Assembly (NCBI RefSeq): GCF_000497045.1
Contig: NW_015961989.1
Span: 186,001 to 250,000, forward strand
Direction: 5' to 3'
Source of the DNA: Kalmanozyma brasiliensis GHG001
Taxonomy: Eukaryota; Basidiomycota; Ustilaginomycetes; Ustilaginales
Length of the DNA: 64,000 nt
Position 1 is the first letter of the stretch; every line of letters starts with the position of its first letter. Both the position numbers and the translations under genes were made by a program. Shown here piece after piece: positions 21,245 through 31,859 of the stretch. The notes under the pieces are model-generated. The model did no database searches. It was not told where the DNA came from and was given only the letters and a program-made list of their open reading frames with translations.

Positions 21245-23254
21245 ATGTCTGCGGTAGCTTCTTCTAGCTCGCAAGGCAAGGACCTTCGCCCTATCATCCT
21301 GGTGACGGGTGCCAACGCCGGTGTTGGCTTCGGCATCTGTCAGAGACTGATCGTCCAGCTCTCGTCTCCCACCCCTACCGATACTCTTCCTGTGCATCCA
21401 ACGACGATCAAGGACCCATCAATCCAGCCCTCGCCGACGCCGTTCGCCGCGGCAAATGGGTGCACCATCGTCCTCGCGTGTCGCAATCCTATCAAGGCTC
21501 ACAAGGCGAGGCAACAGCTCAAACAGCTGCTCAAATGGATCGAAAACCTTCCGGAACACGAGGATACCCCGACAGGCCCTCCAGAGAGCTGGGCCTACGC
21601 TTTTGATGACACTTCGAAGGATGACAAGCTGACCGACCCCGAGTCGGAGCAAGACATTCGCGACACGCCGCACGAGGACGCCGACCCTGCCCTCGTAGCG
21701 CATGCTCAGGAAAACAATGTGAGACGCAGGAGGAATCAGCGACAAGCGGCTGCAAACGGCGAAGACGACAAGCATGCTTCGGCCACGCAGGATGGATCTG
21801 AGGATGCGAAGGGAGACACGTCCGACTCCGATGACTCGCCTGATCTCGATGCCAGCCTGGAGCAGCGAACCAAGCGAGCCAACGCAAGCTATCGACGTCG
21901 CTTCTGTCAAGGCACGCGCATCGAATTTGTTCCGCTCGATCTCGGGAGCATGGGGAGCGCGCTCGAATGTGCCCGCATGGTGCGCGAAAGATACACACAC
22001 GTCACACACGTGGTGCTCAACGCTGGCTCGTCGGCTTGGATCGGCATGAACTGGCTGCACGCCATGTGGATGATGATGACTCAGTACCGCTATGCCGTCA
22101 CGTGGCCTGCCTACAAGATGCAGCGCGTTGGCGACAAGAGCGACGACAATTTTGGCTGGGTCTGGCAGTGCAACGTCGGCGCGCATTGGATCCTGGTGCG
22201 AGCCCTGCTACCTTCCTTGCGCGCGACACCGTATTCGACCCCTTCGCGCATCATCTGGACCAGCTCCGTGGAGGCGTTCTCCAAGTATTACGATGTCAAC
22301 GACTACGAGTGTCTCGACGTCTCACGGGCGCCGCTACCGTACGAATCGGTCAAGTATCAGTGCGAGCTAGCAGCTTTCGGGTTGGATGATGCGCTTCAGA
22401 CCCGTCGGATGCGCACGCAGCCGGGTACGCCGATGGAGGAGCGACCCTCTTTCCTCGGCATGTCACCTGTTGACCGCGGCACGAACATGCTTCGCTCCGC
22501 CTCGTCGGCAAGCGGCACCGCTCCGCACGGCTTCCTTGGTCTGCCACCTGCATCGCGCGCCGTGCCAGGTCAGCCGGAACCACGCAGCTTCCTCGCGCAT
22601 CCAGGCGTCGTAGCGTCCACCATGATGTCGCAATTTGTCGCGACGTGGATGACGTTCTTTGTCATCATGAGCTTCTACATTGCGCGGTGGGTGGGGTCGC
22701 CACACCACCCGATCGATCCCTTCAAGGGTGCGGTCTCGGTCAGCCATGCTTGCTTGGCACCGCAGCCGGACCCCAAGAAGCGCTACGGCAGTCGCACCGA
22801 CTTTTGGGGTCGCGAGTACGTGGGGATTGAGAACATCGAATACTACCGCTCGCAGCTGGGCGGTGCTGGTCCCGGTGTGGGCGCTCGGTTGGCCCTTGCT
22901 GGTATTGATCCTGCAACAGTGCAAGGAGACCCGAAGGAGAGCGGCCGGGTGCTGAGTATGGCGCGCGAGTACGTGGGGCAGTGCGAGAGGATGGCACGCG
23001 GCGTCTGGCGAAGTGCGCGCAAGGGCGATCTGCCCCCCTGGAGCTCGTTGGCAGGTGACGAGTTCGTGGTGCAGGAGCACGAACATCAGATTGCGCTGGA
23101 GGAGGACGGCATGCAGGAGGGGTTGGATACGGAAGATGCACGACCACCGGCGTATTCGGAGGAAGACAAGCCTGCGATCACGGTCAAGACTTCGACGGTG
23201 CCCGGCAGCAGCGGCGGCTCGACCGAAGATGCCGAGTGGGAGAAGGTGCAGTAG
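21245..23254 (+). CDS. ERG27: Sterol 3-ketoreductase-like short-chain dehydrogenase (Erg27 type), with long insertion
   Basis: Single exon, 669 residues from the first ATG (MSAVASSSSQGKDLRPIILV). SDR signatures are present: TGANAGVG (residues about 22-29), NAGSSAW (about 258), Ser in WTSSVEAFSKYY and Tyr366-x3-Lys370 (YESVK). The block SSVEAFSKYYDVNDYECLD is like Erg27, which reduces the 3-keto group in C-4 demethylation of sterols at the ER with Erg25/Erg26/Erg28. The catalytic Tyr lies about 200 residues later than in compact SDRs because of an acidic, Ser-rich insertion (about 100-215). A hydrophobic helix (about 463-482, TWMTFFVIMSFYIARW) could bind membrane. The charged C-terminal 150 residues are an extension. 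Confidence 0.82.
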   Translation: MSAVASSSSQGKDLRPIILVTGANAGVGFGICQRLIVQLSSPTPTDTLPVHPTTIKDPSIQPSPTPFAAANGCTIVLACRNPIKAHKARQQLKQLLKWIENLPEHEDTPTGPPESWAYAFDDTSKDDKLTDPESEQDIRDTPHEDADPALVAHAQENNVRRRRNQRQAAANGEDDKHASATQDGSEDAKGDTSDSDDSPDLDASLEQRTKRANASYRRRFCQGTRIEFVPLDLGSMGSALECARMVRERYTHVTHVVLNAGSSAWIGMNWLHAMWMMMTQYRYAVTWPAYKMQRVGDKSDDNFGWVWQCNVGAHWILVRALLPSLRATPYSTPSRIIWTSSVEAFSKYYDVNDYECLDVSRAPLPYESVKYQCELAAFGLDDALQTRRMRTQPGTPMEERPSFLGMSPVDRGTNMLRSASSASGTAPHGFLGLPPASRAVPGQPEPRSFLAHPGVVASTMMSQFVATWMTFFVIMSFYIARWVGSPHHPIDPFKGAVSVSHACLAPQPDPKKRYGSRTDFWGREYVGIENIEYYRSQLGGAGPGVGARLALAGIDPATVQGDPKESGRVLSMAREYVGQCERMARGVWRSARKGDLPPWSSLAGDEFVVQEHEHQIALEEDGMQEGLDTEDARPPAYSEEDKPAITVKTSTVPGSSGGSTEDAEWEKVQ

Positions 23255-26200
23255 ACAGCGTCCTTCCATTGTCAGGCTTCACATTAGATAGAATGCATTG
23301 TCAATGGCTCGATTGACCCTCTAAATCTCTGTGGGCGTCATGTGTGTCCCGAAGCCGGTGACGGTTCTGCGCCATCAAGTCAGTCGGATCGTCCGATCTA
23401 GCCCCGATTGGTACCCACAAGGCCGTCGACGCCCCCTGCTCGCATCTTTACAGGGAAAAGACCTCAAAATTGGTCAGCGAAATTGAGGTCACAAAATCCA
23501 CCGACGTTGACCTCGCACCCCCGAAGCAAAGTTTTGTGTCGCTGCCATCAAGCTCCAGGCCTCGGGCGCCTTGGACTCGCCTGACTGCGTCCGACGGCTG
23601 TAAGAAGACCTAAGCCAGGAGTTAACAAAGCAGACATCCGTGGAGAGTCGATGTCAAAAATTTAACCGGATTGGCTGGAAGAATCTCGCGTCGAGAGAAA
23701 GATTTTCCAGGGATTCGGTTGGAAGCACGTTTGCCACCATCCCGGAAGATTCATTGGTGCGGGAAGCAACTCCGTTCTACCGATCACACAAGCGAGGTCG
23801 GATTCGCCTTACTCGAACATGGCGAGTGTTGACGTTAGCGAGGCTATGCGGCAAAGCAAGTCGGACTCGGCAGGGCTAGCTCGGGAACGGTGTGGACCTG
23901 ATTGTGCTGACTGGGAACAATGTCGAGCGGAGAATAGGCAACGCGAGAAGGCCGAGCCTCGACCCTCCTACTGTGTAGATTGACCGGATCCTCGTGTGAA
24001 GCTACGAAGAGCATTATTCGTATGCAACCTGCTCCCCACACTAGAGCCTGCGACCCGCGATAGACGCCACATTTCCTGCGACCCAAACCGGGGTGCTCGA
24101 CGACGACTGCCTCGTGCATTTCCGGGATGGAGCGTGTTCATGCATGGCGGGATGGCGTCGATGGCAAAACCTGTTTGCCAGGACAGGGTTCTGCGTTTCA
24201 AGCAGCACGCAAACGCTTGTTCGTTCCGATAAGACAAAGTGCCTCTGGGAGCTTGTCCGCGTTCAACATCATTCTCCCGTTGCAGACGCCCCGCCCTTCG
24301 CCTGAGCCAACATGAAGTACGAGAGCCTATCCACCGCGCGTTCAGACCGCGGACGTGCCAAAGCGGCCTTCGACGAGAGCGTTGCCCACGATCTGCTAAC
24401 CCACACATTGCGACATCGAAGCAAGACCGAGATCCGCGTCTTGGCGAGATGAACCGTGGCAAATCTCATCGAGGAAATCGAGAGACCGTGATGGAACCGA
24501 AACTTTGCCGCCCTGGCGCTCGAGATCTAACCGTGATTCGACGCCGACAAGTTCAGTCCCGGCCAAGTTCGATGCACAGCGCCGTAATCGCGAACATGAG
24601 GGGTTCCGGAACATAGCAAGGCTTCATGTGGACCTCGAACAGTAAGGGTCGCCTGCCCGCTTTTGCGGCAAGCTACCGTCGGCACCAATTAGAGCGCGGC
24701 AGCCATTAACATTGTCTGGATCGAAATAGTCTACTGTAGTCTCACCAGAGCCCGCGACAGGAGCGCGAGCACGCAAGTCTAGATTGACGTCTGTGGTTCA
24801 GGCGGCAAGCAGAGCGTGGCGACAAGTGCTACCTGGGCTTAGCTTGAAAGGAGGCAGCACAACAATAGACTTCGCTAGGGCGCTCGTGCTCGCAAAGCAG
24901 CGCTCAAGTTCAATTTTGCCAAGCGGGTGATGGCTGGCTCGCTTCCAAGAGGCGCGTCTGAAGCATTCCTCCAACCCGGCAAAATAAAGCTCAGACAATC
25001 TACTATAGCCGACCTTTGGCTCCTCTTCTCTTTGACCATGGTTGTCACAGTCAAGCATCGAAAGCTGGGCCTGGCATGGCTTCAACAAATGTGCCACGAC
25101 GATTCTCGAGAGAAGTTTGAGCTGACAGCGAAAGCGGCCGGATGTCGGACGCAAGCTGACGAAGTTTTTGACTCAGATCGCAGATGGCGTGGTCACCCCG
25201 GACTTAGGCAGGCAAGCAGGAGAGCCAAGACAAAGGGCATGAGCAGCTGCCCAAATTACCGCAATTTAACTCTGCTCAGCTGGCACTGCCGTCGGTCGCT
25301 GGACAGCACCCTTGATCTCTGCTGAGCCTCTCTTCATGCGTGCAAACAAAAGCCCAAACTCCGCTCTCAGTCTAGAACTCGGCTGTAAACGTCCGACTTT
25401 GCTCCCTCTCTCGCTCTTCCCGCTCTGAACCGGGTGCGCACATCCGCCTGCTTTGGCTGTTCAGTTGTCCTTCGCGTTGGTTCCTCGAAGCCTCATGCTC
25501 TATACCGATCGTGCCTTTTCCTGCTTCCATTTTCCAGCTGCCCAGCTGTCTGGCTGCCCAGCTCAGCGGAAGGCCTTCCGAATTTCTACCGATCAGAGCT
25601 CCCTTTCTCCCGTTTGTCCAAGCGACCGCAAAAGAGCAGCAGCTGCTCCTGCTGCAGCATCACAAGCGCCGCTCGCATCAGCCGCAGGCAATCAACCCAC
25701 TCTTCCCTGCCTATTGTCATTAGGGAGAGCTACAGGCTAGTGCCGTTCGGCTCCGTTCCGTACCCATTAGCCGTGTTCGGACACCTCTCGATTCCTGCCT
25801 TGTCTTTAAACCTGCCCGCTGCGCCCTCTGCCCCTTGACCATCTCAACTGCATCCATCCCACCATCACCATCACCATCACCATCGCCATCGTCACCATCA
25901 CCACCATCACCACCACCTCCTGTACCTGTGCAACGTACTCACGCCTTCATCCATCCCTCTACTTCTTCGCTTCCAGTCGCTCGTCTTTTGAGTCCACAAC
26001 CTTTCAACATCAGCTCATCGACTCCGCTTCCACTCTGCTGTCGCCTTTTGATCGACTCGTGCATCGTCCGTTCCCACAACCTCATCGCCCGCTTGCTTTC
26101 ACCCTGACTCAGAACGCACATCGGTCCTGTAACCCGACACTTCTTCTTCAGATACAGGCCTGGATCTGTCCGATTTGTCCTTCAGCCTTACGGCATCTCC

Positions 26201-26261
26201 ATCAAATAGGACTTCAACCCTATCTGAGCATTCACCTCTAAGCTCAGCCTGCCGCGACCGC
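23255..26261. other. 3-kb gene-free region upstream of the bZIP gene
   Basis: The longest stretch without a supportable gene. Frames of 60-165 codons occur on both strands (for example 23968-24462 minus and 24798-25154 minus), but they overlap each other, match no family I know and lack consistent codon bias. From about 25430 the sequence becomes pyrimidine-rich and probably is the long 5' leader and promoter of the bZIP gene. Confidence 0.5.
25855..25921 (+). repeat. CAC/CAT trinucleotide microsatellite in the bZIP leader
   Basis: An imperfect (CAYCAC)n array, ATCACCATCACCATCACC followed by CATCGCCATCG and CACCACC variants, about 340-400 bp before the bZIP start. It is probably transcribed as 5' UTR. 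Confidence 0.8.
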
Positions 26262-28706
26262 ATGCAACAGACTACACCCACCATGGCTGCTTCGCTTCCC
26301 TTCGGCCGTAGGCCATCTAGCACGCTCGCGCCCGACTTCCCAGCCGGCGCCGATCCTCGTCTGACCGCTGCGCATGCCTATGCTCCCCACCACAATCAGC
26401 CGTACCCACTGCAGGCTTCCGATCTCGCCTCGAACTACCAGTACACCACCGCTCGAGCTGCATTTGATCATTCGCTCGCCTTCGACGGTGCTAGTGGATC
26501 CAACGTCCCTTCCTGGTTCTACAACGCCTCTCAGCAGCCAGCTTCGCAGGTCAACGCGCAACCCGCCCTACCCTACCACCTTGACTCGTATGCAGCACCA
26601 CCACATGGGTCCGCTGCGGCACCCGTCAACATGGCTGGTCCATCTGTCCCATCCATCAACGCACCTGCTCATCACCATCATGCGGCTTCGGTACCGCCGA
26701 CGGTCGACTTCCCGCCCAAGTCAGCCCACATCGGCTCGACCGATGCCGCACCTTTCATTGTCGGACCCTCCGGCCGTATTCCAGCGCCAATGGTGGCTGG
26801 CGCCGGGCTTCCGATGGCAGCTTCGATATCGCCCTCTCCGGTGGACAGGCGTGCGAGCGACGAGAGTATGCACATGGTCGCCTCGGCTGGTCCGTCCGCA
26901 CAGAACATTGCCCACTCGACATCAGGATCTGCAGGCGTGAATGGCTCCGTCTCGCCCAACTCGTCTGCCAGCCTTTCCAACAGTCCTCCGGATATCGCCA
27001 TCTCACAGCCTTTCCACCCATACGCATCTACATCGGTACCTCCGCTTGCGGGCATGCTTGTGGGAGAGCCTATCTCGGCTTCCATGATGGAGTCGATCGA
27101 TGCCTGGCTCGCACCTGCACAATCTGCATCACACAGCGTGGCGTCGTCTTCTGCAGCTGCATCCGTCACCGCAAAGGCTTCCACCGTGTCTGCACGCAAG
27201 ATCTCTCCCGTCGAATCCTTTGCGGTCAGCGATGCTTCCTCCTCGGCACGCGCCTCTAGTGGCGCCACTTTCCACCCCGGCTCGACCATCTCGACCTCTT
27301 CGACACTCGACTCAGTGCCGTTCAAGACGAGCACAGAGAGGCGCGAGCGTAACAAGGCGTCTCAACGCGAGTCTCGAAAGCGCAAGCAAGATCGACTCGA
27401 GACGCTCGAGACCGAGAATGCCGCGCTCAGAAAGGCTCTGGCCGACACCAAAAAGTACAGCCACGCTCTGTCCAATGGAGCCGGCATCCGCGGCGAGGAC
27501 GGTGCCGAGGTGCCGCCCATCCAGTTCACCAAGTTCACCGGCGCCTTCCACCTTGATCTCATCGAGACGCACCTCGAGGATGATTCCGCCGAGGCAGAGT
27601 GGAAGACCATGATTGGACGCCGCTTCCCTGGACGCGCCTCGCAGGAGGAAGATGGCGACGACGTGGTTCCTCGCGCAGGCTCATCTACGAGCGACTCGGA
27701 CGAGGATGACGGCACGCGAGATCGTCGCGACAGTACTGGCGCTGGCAGTGTTCAGAGCACTGCGCCCGTCAAAGCTGAGGCTGCCGCCACCGACAAAGAA
27801 GTCGCCGAGTCGTCCCAGACCGCATCGCGAAAGGCCGCCAAGAAGGCCATGTGGGAGATCTCGCTTAACCAGAAGCGCCAAAAGGCGGCACAGAACTTCC
27901 CATCGATGGTCGCTGTGCCCGAGCTCGTTCTGTACCGAGTCTGCCGACTCTATTTCAGCACGCTTTTGCCATTCACCACCAAACTCAAGTCGGGCATCAT
28001 CAACCTCCGTGCCGCGCGGGAAGCGCCAGGTTTCATCGGTGAATTTGATGATATGCCCCGCTTTCCCGGCGACCCTGCCTTTGGCGCTTCCGAGCTGTAC
28101 CTGCCCAAGAACCTGATGCCCACCGAGATGCAGATGCGCATTGGCTTTCATCCCATCGAGATCGCTGTGATCCCGTACCCAGCGATGCGTGACCGCCTTC
28201 TCACCGTCCTCAGCGCCTTCTCGGACCTCGACGAGCTGGTGCGGGAGGAAGAAGATGCGGCTCGGTTCAGCGAGGAGCGCATCAATGACGGGCCCAAGGC
28301 TCCAGAGCAAGCTTCGCCTACGGACGACGTCAATGCCGAGCTGACGGACGCTGACATCCGCAAGCGCACCGCGTTGCTCGCCGACATGTCGGCTTGGAAG
28401 CCCAAGGACTTTGCCGGTGCCGTCGTCATGCCGGACCGGGCGCGCGTGTACTCGTACGGCTTCCTTGAGAAGCCACGAGGCTCGCATCGTCTGCGCAAAC
28501 CCGCTCAGCGCTGGCTGGACGACTTCTTCTACGAGATTGTTCGGACGCTCCGAGTATGGTCGCCGGCAGGTGACGTGTTTGACGGCGAGTGCTTCGAGTT
28601 CAAGGAAAGCTTCTTCCGCAAGTATCCTTACATGGTGGATGGCGAGATTCTGAAGGCCACCAACCGTTGGAGGAGGGCTCGTGGCGAGGATCCTATTCGA
28701 CTCTGA
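26262..28706 (+). CDS. bZIP transcription factor with C-terminal DUF3425 domain
   Basis: Single exon, 814 residues from the ATG at 26262; a second in-frame ATG at 26283 (807 residues) has a better context (CACCATGG) and may be the true start. The first 350 residues are Ser/Pro/Ala/His-rich, as in activation domains. The basic region (about 360-380) reads ERRERNKASQRESRKRKQDR, followed by a leucine-zipper start (LETLETENAALRKAL). The C-terminal 250 residues form a DUF3425 domain, ending KYPYMVDGEI then TNRWRRARGEDPIRL. This bZIP-DUF3425 architecture is fungal and usually nuclear; targets are unknown. An acidic Ser-rich stretch (about 460-530) separates zipper and DUF3425. The long leader suggests translational or complex control. 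Confidence 0.9.
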   Translation: MQQTTPTMAASLPFGRRPSSTLAPDFPAGADPRLTAAHAYAPHHNQPYPLQASDLASNYQYTTARAAFDHSLAFDGASGSNVPSWFYNASQQPASQVNAQPALPYHLDSYAAPPHGSAAAPVNMAGPSVPSINAPAHHHHAASVPPTVDFPPKSAHIGSTDAAPFIVGPSGRIPAPMVAGAGLPMAASISPSPVDRRASDESMHMVASAGPSAQNIAHSTSGSAGVNGSVSPNSSASLSNSPPDIAISQPFHPYASTSVPPLAGMLVGEPISASMMESIDAWLAPAQSASHSVASSSAAASVTAKASTVSARKISPVESFAVSDASSSARASSGATFHPGSTISTSSTLDSVPFKTSTERRERNKASQRESRKRKQDRLETLETENAALRKALADTKKYSHALSNGAGIRGEDGAEVPPIQFTKFTGAFHLDLIETHLEDDSAEAEWKTMIGRRFPGRASQEEDGDDVVPRAGSSTSDSDEDDGTRDRRDSTGAGSVQSTAPVKAEAAATDKEVAESSQTASRKAAKKAMWEISLNQKRQKAAQNFPSMVAVPELVLYRVCRLYFSTLLPFTTKLKSGIINLRAAREAPGFIGEFDDMPRFPGDPAFGASELYLPKNLMPTEMQMRIGFHPIEIAVIPYPAMRDRLLTVLSAFSDLDELVREEEDAARFSEERINDGPKAPEQASPTDDVNAELTDADIRKRTALLADMSAWKPKDFAGAVVMPDRARVYSYGFLEKPRGSHRLRKPAQRWLDDFFYEIVRTLRVWSPAGDVFDGECFEFKESFFRKYPYMVDGEILKATNRWRRARGEDPIRL

Positions 28707-29747
28707 TCTCAAGCCGACCCATGCGCATCTTGTCCTCTGTGACCATCGTCGAGTCCGTGCTCAGGTAGCGGCATGCTGATTTGTTCGTCGGCTCTGCAAG
28801 CCGGGCTCATTCTGTTCCACTTTTCTCGTTCCTCGTACTCTGTATTGCATTTCCGTCTTTTGTTCTCCCTCTATTCAGATCTTTCTCTCACTCCACAGGC
28901 CATCCAGATCGCTGTCACGCTACTCAGCATGGCATCTCTCGACAGCCAACCCCTTCGCTCTTTTCTTGTCTCATCGTCCACGTTGTATTCCTCTTCCTCT
29001 ATGCTACTGCCCGGTCGCTATTCGCGTCCACGTGCACAATCACTTGTACTACTTTTCGATAATCGCAGTCGTCGTTGACCTCCTTGACCCAGACCCTCTC
29101 GACTGACGTGATGGCGATGTGTGCCGCACACCTTGCTTGACCGCGGAAGGGACCGGCCAAGCTGCGATTCGGAGAATTTACGCCTTGAAACGTCAACATG
29201 TGAACAGCGAAATGAGTCCAGAAGCGGCCAAGCGAATTCGCCTTTTTCGACTTTGCAGCGGTGACGCGTGCATGCGTGTGAACTGGCCGCCTGCTGCTGT
29301 CAAAGGAGACCAACACCTGCACTTTCCCACAGCCAGAAGGAGCGAATTTTCTGATGCATTTTGCTTAGGGGCTCGCATCCAAGTCTGCTGTTGGCAGGCC
29401 AAATGCGTTTTCAGAAAGTTAGAAGCGCCGTCGATCAACACAAAACACACACGGCGAGAAAGCACTGCCTTCGCACATGCACGTTGCTGCGAATCCTTCT
29501 CAGGCACGGCTACGCCTTGATCTTTGCCAGCGACGTCGCTTAACTTAGCTTCTTACCTTTCAGTCACACCCTTCATTTCTTCTTCACTCGTTGTTTCGCA
29601 GGCACCACCACTACTCCTTTGAACTCTCGCTCGATTGATTCGCAGCAAGTCTTGCACAGGCCACGACGGCAATATTGGTTCATTCGCGATTACCTCGACG
29701 GACCAAGAAGAAAGACGAGCATACCAAGGTTGGAGCCACCAGCAACC
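28707..29747. other. Intergenic: bZIP 3' flank and UAP1 promoter
   Basis: 1.04 kb. T/C-rich sequence follows the bZIP stop (about 28800-29060) and another pyrimidine-rich leader precedes UAP1 (29550-29640). Frames on both strands at 29119-29520 look fortuitous. Confidence 0.5.
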
Positions 29748-31223
29748 ATGTCCATCTCATCTGAAGACATCTCGAGCCTCCGACAGAGGTATGAAAAGGC
29801 GGGGCAGTCCCATCTGTTCGCCTTCTGGGATACCCTGTCCGCCGAGCAGCAGACCGAGCTTGCTCAACAGCTCGACGAGCTCGACGTGTCGCGAGTCAAC
29901 CAGGTCTTCCACACCGCCATCAAGGCGGACGAAGAGGCGAGAGCGGGCAAGTCGCACGAGATCACTCCACCACCTCCTTCGTCCGTCGAATGCACCATTG
30001 ACGGCGAAGCGGACTCTGCCAAGGTCGAGCACTTCAGGACGGTCGGTCTCAATGCCATTGCTCAGGGCCAGGTGGGTGTCCTACTCATGGCTGGTGGTCA
30101 GGGCACTCGTCTGGGCTCGAGCGCACCAAAGGGCTGCTACGACATCGGGCTGCCCTCGCACAAGAGCCTCTTCCAGATCCAGGCCGAGCGTATTCTCTCG
30201 CTCCAAAAGCTTGCAGCCAAGCACGGCTCCGCCTCCGCCTCGTCATCGTCCTGCTCTTCAGTCGTCATTCCATGGTATATTATGACCTCTGGACCCACAC
30301 GCAAGGACACAGAAGCCTTCTTTGCCGAGCATAAGTACTTTGGTCTGGAACAAGCAAACATCGTCTTTTTCGAACAGGGAACGCTCCCCTGTCTTTCGTT
30401 GGAAGGGAAGATCCTGCTCGAGACGCCCCACAAAGTGGCCACTGCACCGGACGGCAACGGAGGTCTCTACCGCGCCCTCCGCACACCCTACAACAAGGGT
30501 TCGCCCGACACAGTCATCTCGGACCTCCAGCGACGTGGCATCAAATACCTGCACGCATACGGTGTGGACAACTGCCTCGTCAAGGTCGGCGACCCGGTCT
30601 TCCTCGGTGTCTGTCTGTCACAGAACGTCCAGGCGGGTGTAAAAGTGGTCAAGAAGACGGATCCATCCGAGTCAGTCGGCGTCATTGCGCTGCGGGACGG
30701 CAAATTTGGCGTCGTCGAGTACTCCGAGATCCCCACGGCGCTCAGCGAGGCCCGCGAAGGGAACGGCGAACTCTCCTTCCGTGCAGCCAACATCGTCAAC
30801 CACTTCTACACGACCCACTTCCTCTCCGAGCAAGTACCCGCCTTCGAGGGCGAGATGGCCTTCCACATTGCACGCAAGAAGATCCCAACCGTCGACGCCG
30901 AGGGCAAACCGCACAAGCCCAGCACGCCTAACGGCATGAAGTTGGAACTGTTCGTATTCGACGTATTCCCATTCTGCGACAAGTTGGCAGTGCACGAAGT
31001 AGCAAGAAAGGAGGAGTTCAGCCCTTTGAAGAACGCCAAGGGCACAGGCGTGGATGATCAAGATACGAGCAGGAGAGATCTGTTGGCACAGCAGAAGAGG
31101 TGGTTGGAGAACGCGGGGGTGAAGGTCGAGGGCGAGGTCGAGGTGAGCCCGTTGGTCAGCTATAGCGGTGAGGGACTGGAGAGGTACAGTGGCCAGACGC
31201 TCGAGGGGAATGTCGAGCCTTAG
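29748..31223 (+). CDS. UAP1: UDP-N-acetylglucosamine pyrophosphorylase
   Basis: Single exon, 491 residues from MSISSEDISSLRQRYEKAGQ. The nucleotide-binding motif of the family, LLMAGGQGTRLGSSAPKG with YDIGLPSHKSLFQ, is present at about residues 112-140, and NGNGGLYRALR-like DGNGGLYRALRT lies near 235. The N-terminal helical region (FWDTLSAEQQTELAQQL) is typical. It forms UDP-GlcNAc from UTP and GlcNAc-1-phosphate in the cytosol, the donor for chitin, N-glycans and GPI anchors, so it is expected to be essential in a fungus. The first ATG of the extended frame is used as start because the upstream part contains none. Confidence 0.95.
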   Translation: MSISSEDISSLRQRYEKAGQSHLFAFWDTLSAEQQTELAQQLDELDVSRVNQVFHTAIKADEEARAGKSHEITPPPPSSVECTIDGEADSAKVEHFRTVGLNAIAQGQVGVLLMAGGQGTRLGSSAPKGCYDIGLPSHKSLFQIQAERILSLQKLAAKHGSASASSSSCSSVVIPWYIMTSGPTRKDTEAFFAEHKYFGLEQANIVFFEQGTLPCLSLEGKILLETPHKVATAPDGNGGLYRALRTPYNKGSPDTVISDLQRRGIKYLHAYGVDNCLVKVGDPVFLGVCLSQNVQAGVKVVKKTDPSESVGVIALRDGKFGVVEYSEIPTALSEAREGNGELSFRAANIVNHFYTTHFLSEQVPAFEGEMAFHIARKKIPTVDAEGKPHKPSTPNGMKLELFVFDVFPFCDKLAVHEVARKEEFSPLKNAKGTGVDDQDTSRRDLLAQQKRWLENAGVKVEGEVEVSPLVSYSGEGLERYSGQTLEGNVEP

Positions 31224-31695
31224 AGCAGGTCTGAGATCTCTGTGAGAAATCGAACATTGACTTATCATGCCAAAGTGCTCCAGCGTGCGAGCGAAACTCA
31301 TGATCCGAACAGCACAGTGAGCAGCGATGTGGCAGGCAACAACGCGAGAAAGCCCCGCCGGCTGACTTGTATGCGACGTGTCTTCCTGCGTGTGCAATGC
31401 CGTATGACCAGACGACTAAGCGTCGCTACACGCGCTCGGGCGGACCACTATTGACGACGAAGGTTGAGACCGGCCCATTTTGAAAGGCACGTCGGTTCGA
31501 CGGTCTATCGGGGGTCACGTCGAGTTCTGCGTGCTGAGAACGACGCGTCCCTCTCCTGAAGGACGTGCAAACAGGATCGTTTGAAGCTTAAGGCGATACA
31601 AAGGAGCGACCCGCCGCAACGCTCATGACGGTGGCCGCTGGATGTCTGTGTTCCGAAAGACGTCTCGAGCTGTGCTGGCCCCTTACGCTCCGCCG

Positions 31696-31785
31696 GCTCC
31701 TCACGCTGCCGTCGCTCCTCACGCTGCCGTCGCTCCTCACGCTGCCGTCGCTCCTCATGCTGCCGTTGCTCCTCACGCTGGCGCC
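31696..31785. repeat. Five 18-bp tandem repeats
   Basis: Unit GCTCCTCACGCTGCCGTC repeated five times (31696, 31714, 31732, 31750, 31768); the first three copies are identical and the last two diverge by 2 and 3 bases. The unit length is a multiple of three. On the + strand it encodes APHAAV repeats in a frame from ATG 31642 to a possible GTAAGT donor at 31846; on the - strand it encodes an Arg/Glu-rich RQREER repeat. Confidence 0.9.
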
Positions 31786-31859
31786 GGAGGCGTTCTCGAC
31801 GAGCGAGAAAGCTCGAGACAGCCTCTGACCTCAGCAAGAGGAGGGTAAGTGGTGCAAAC

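Noticed and set aside
23968..24462. 164-codon minus-strand frame in the gene-free region
   Set aside because: Composition (Arg, Cys, Ser-rich) and overlapping frames suggest chance.
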